Source of the DNA: Nitrospinota bacterium
Lineage (GTDB): Bacteria; Nitrospinota_A; UBA7883; JACRLM01
DNA: 6,753 nucleotides
NCBI GenBank assembly: GCA_015231995.1
Contig: JADGAO010000021.1
Location: forward strand, 1 to 6,753
Direction: 5' to 3'
Shown here: positions 5,411 to 6,753 of the stretch, one piece after another
How positions within the stretch are numbered: the stretch's first letter is position 1
Layout: each line of letters begins with the position of its first letter
Made by a program: the position numbers and the translations under genes
The notes under the pieces: model-generated
What the model saw: the letters and a program-made list of their open reading frames with translations, nothing else
The model's database searches: none
What the model was told of the DNA's origin: nothing

Positions 5411-6262
5411 TCACCCTCTGATGTTCAACAACGCTCCGACGCTCGCCTGTTGTGTGGACAGCCCCTGCCGCAACAGGGATGTGGCGGCCTGATTCAAAAC
5501 CTGGTTCCGCGACAATTCCGACGTTCCTGCGGCGTAATCCAAATCCTGTATGTTGGAAGAGGCCGCCTGCAGGTTCTCGGTATAGACGCCCAGATTGGAC
5601 GCCGCAGAGTCGAACCTGTTCTGCAACGACCCGATGTTGGCGCGTGTTTCGGAAACTTTGCCGATCGCGTTATCGAACGCCGCCAGCGCGTTCTGCGCCC
5701 CCTGTTGGGTGGAGACGTCAACGGCGTCCACGCCCAACGCCTGCGTGTCCGACTGGTTGACCACGTTCATGTTGATCTGGTCGCCCGGCCCGCTTTTTAC
5801 GCCAGCCTGAACGTTAACCTGCGTCGCGGCTCCCGGAGCCATTGATCCGTCGAGCACCTTTTGTCCATTGAACTCCGTCGTGCCGGAGATACGGTCAATC
5901 TCTTTTTTAATGCCTTCGATTTCGTTGTTGACCGCCGCCCTCTGCTGGTCGTTGAGCGTCCCGCTGGAAGCCTGGATCGCCAACTCCCTGCCACGCGAAA
6001 GCATGTCGGAAATCTCGCTCAATCCGCCTTCGGCCACGCGGGTCATGGCCGCCGCGTCGCCGATGTTGCGCTGGGCCTGTTCGGCGGAGCGTATGTCGGA
6101 ATTAAGCTTTTCGGCTATCGCCAGCCCTGCGGCGTCGTCGGCGGCCCGGGTTATTCTTTTTCCCGATGCGAGTTTTGCGAAGTTTTCGGACAACCGCGAA
6201 GTGGAAGAGGCGATATTGCGTTGCCCGGTGAGTATGCTGGAATCTCCAATCCTGATGGGCAT
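5411..6262 (-). CDS. fliC: flagellin
   Basis: Complete flagellin of 283 residues, the subunit of the flagellar filament, exported by the flagellar type III system without a cleaved signal. The N-terminal D0/D1 helices (about residues 1-140) contain LASGKRITRAADDAAGLAIA (31-50) and LSRGRELAIQ (88-97). The C-terminal D1/D0 part (about 205-283) contains TRANIGSLQNRFDSAASNLG and ends SVGALLNIRG. The variable middle is very short (about 140-200), so the protein is close to the minimal flagellin core. Residues R90, R92, E93 and L94 fall at the same numbers as the TLR5-recognised stretch of Salmonella FliC, with Ser in place of Gln89. The ATG at 6260-6262 has AAAGG 7 bases upstream. No other flagellar genes lie nearby, so it may be one of several copies. 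Confidence 0.96.
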   Translation of the reverse strand: MPIRIGDSSILTGQRNIASSTSRLSENFAKLASGKRITRAADDAAGLAIAEKLNSDIRSAEQAQRNIGDAAAMTRVAEGGLSEISDMLSRGRELAIQASSGTLNDQQRAAVNNEIEGIKKEIDRISGTTEFNGQKVLDGSMAPGAATQVNVQAGVKSGPGDQINMNVVNQSDTQALGVDAVDVSTQQGAQNALAAFDNAIGKVSETRANIGSLQNRFDSAASNLGVYTENLQAASSNIQDLDYAAGTSELSRNQVLNQAATSLLRQGLSTQQASVGALLNIRG

Positions 6263-6290
6263 AAAATGACCTTTCTGTGATCTACAATAT

Positions 6291-6319
6291 AATTTATTCC
6301 CAAACCAGGATTATGTCAA
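6291..6319 (-). promoter_or_regulatory. flagellin promoter, housekeeping-sigma type
   Basis: On the minus strand a perfect TTGACA (complement of 6314-6319) is followed after 17 bases by TAAATT (complement of 6291-6296), 28 bases before the flagellin ATG. This predicts a leader of roughly 20-25 bases. The flagellar sigma-28 pattern (TAAA, 15 bases, GCCGATAA) was looked for between the two start codons and not found. Confidence 0.6.
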
Positions 6320-6332
6320 ATCGGTTTTGACA
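6314..6332. promoter_or_regulatory. 19-bp palindrome formed by two divergent -35 boxes
   Basis: TGTCAAATCGGTTTTGACA is a perfect 7+5+7 inverted repeat. Its left arm contains the -35 of the flagellin promoter on the minus strand and its right arm the -35 of the aldo/keto reductase promoter on the plus strand. A further TGTCAA lies at 6344-6349, 30 bases after the first. It may be an operator for a dimeric regulator, or a by-product of two consensus -35 boxes placed back to back. Confidence 0.5.
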
Positions 6333-6355
6333 GGGGGAGACCGTGTCAATATAAT
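6327..6355 (+). promoter_or_regulatory. perfect-consensus promoter of the aldo/keto reductase gene
   Basis: TTGACA (6327-6332), a 17-base spacer and TATAAT (6350-6355) match the sigma-70 consensus at all 12 positions and at the optimal spacing. Transcription would begin near 6361-6363. That is almost at the ribosome site AAGGAG (6362-6367), giving an untranslated leader of only about 12 bases. Confidence 0.8.
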
Positions 6356-6373
6356 GAGCGCAAGGAGAACATA

Positions 6374-6753
6374 ATGCAAACAAGAGCTGTCGGCGAAAAA
6401 TTGAAGATCACCCCCGTATCCCTCGGCACATGGGGTATCGGCGGCCCGCCTTTCTGGGCGGAACGCAATGAAAAAGAATCCATCAAAACCATACAAAAAG
6501 CCCTAGACCTTGGGATCAATTGTATAGACACCGCCCCGGCCTATGGGTTCGGCTTGGCCGAAGAGGTCGTCGCAAAAGCTATCGCCGGACGGCGGGACAA
6601 AGTGGTCATCGCCACAAAGTGCGGACTTAAATGGAAAGACACGTCCAGCGCCTCGGCGTTGTATCGGGATTTAACCCCCGCTTCCATTCGGCAGGAACTG
6701 GAGGACTCGCTAAAGCGACTCAAAACCGACAGAATTGACCTGTACCAAATCCA
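6374..6753 (+). CDS. aldo/keto reductase, N-terminal part
   Basis: The first 126 codons of an aldo/keto reductase, an NAD(P)H-dependent oxidoreductase with a TIM-barrel fold; the gene runs off the right edge. Visible landmarks are VSLGTWGIGG (15-24), the active-site D52 and Y57 in NCIDTAPAYGFGLAE, K82 in VVIATKCGL, and RLKTDRIDLYQI (115-126). The next codon begins CA, as expected for the catalytic His of the usual YQxH motif. D52, Y57 and K82 supply the other three of the catalytic four. The ATG at 6374-6376 has AAGGAG 6 bases upstream. The group resembles bacterial AKRs acting on sugars or general aldehydes, and the substrate cannot be assigned. It is divergent from flagellin and has a very strong predicted promoter. 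Confidence 0.93.
   Translation, partial: MQTRAVGEKLKITPVSLGTWGIGGPPFWAERNEKESIKTIQKALDLGINCIDTAPAYGFGLAEEVVAKAIAGRRDKVVIATKCGLKWKDTSSASALYRDLTPASIRQELEDSLKRLKTDRIDLYQI

Noticed and set aside
5450..6280. Long plus-strand open frames opposite flagellin (131, 133 and 139 codons)
   Set aside because: They are antisense shadows of a flagellin with unmistakable conserved ends; the sequences are Arg/Pro/Ser-rich without domains.

Overview
The window looks like chromosomal DNA from a motile Gram-negative bacterium. It encodes a TonB/ExbB/ExbD energy-transduction system, which implies an outer membrane, together with a flagellin, a GspE/PilB-type secretion or pilus ATPase and a formate-dehydrogenase-type cytochrome b. 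It also carries dispersed copies of the 'TGTCATTCTGA...AGCGAAGAATC' palindromic repeat. This mix fits an anaerobic or facultative lineage of the Desulfobacterota/Nitrospirota/Nitrospinota kind, but the taxon is an inference and only weakly supported.

Layout, left to right. (1) Positions 1-239, plus strand: the C-terminal end of a GspE/PilB-family ATPase. (2) Positions 240-768: an AT-rich stretch with no recognisable gene. It holds a 15-bp direct repeat, a run of eight G and a short open stretch that may be a gene remnant. (3) Positions 3713-769, minus strand: a compact four-gene operon read as amidohydrolase, exbB, exbD, tonB, with gaps or overlaps of only a few bases. (4) Positions 3714-3936: a short leader followed by a large palindromic repeat whose right arm abuts the stop codon of the next gene. 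(5) Positions 4869-3937, minus strand: an FdhC/FdnI-like cytochrome b with an unusual Ala/Lys/Pro/Val-rich C-terminal tail. (6) Positions 4870-5410: a gene-free stretch with a second, diverged copy of the repeat. (7) Positions 6262-5411, minus strand: a complete short flagellin. (8) Positions 6263-6373: a divergent promoter region. (9) Positions 6374-6753, plus strand: the N-terminal part of an aldo/keto reductase, cut by the window edge.

How the genes work together: ExbB and ExbD form the proton-driven inner-membrane motor that energises TonB, which powers TonB-dependent outer-membrane transporters. The amidohydrolase ahead of them is apparently translationally coupled and may process an imported substrate, but the substrate is not evident. 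The cytochrome b would pass electrons from a periplasmic dehydrogenase to the quinone pool; no catalytic subunits lie in the window. Flagellin and aldo/keto reductase share a back-to-back promoter region whose two -35 hexamers together form a 19-bp palindrome.

No clearly new multi-gene system is visible. The most notable items are the palindromic divergent promoter, the cloverleaf-like repeat, the tail on the cytochrome, the amidohydrolase coupled to the Ton operon, and a TonB with Asn where His is usual in the membrane anchor.
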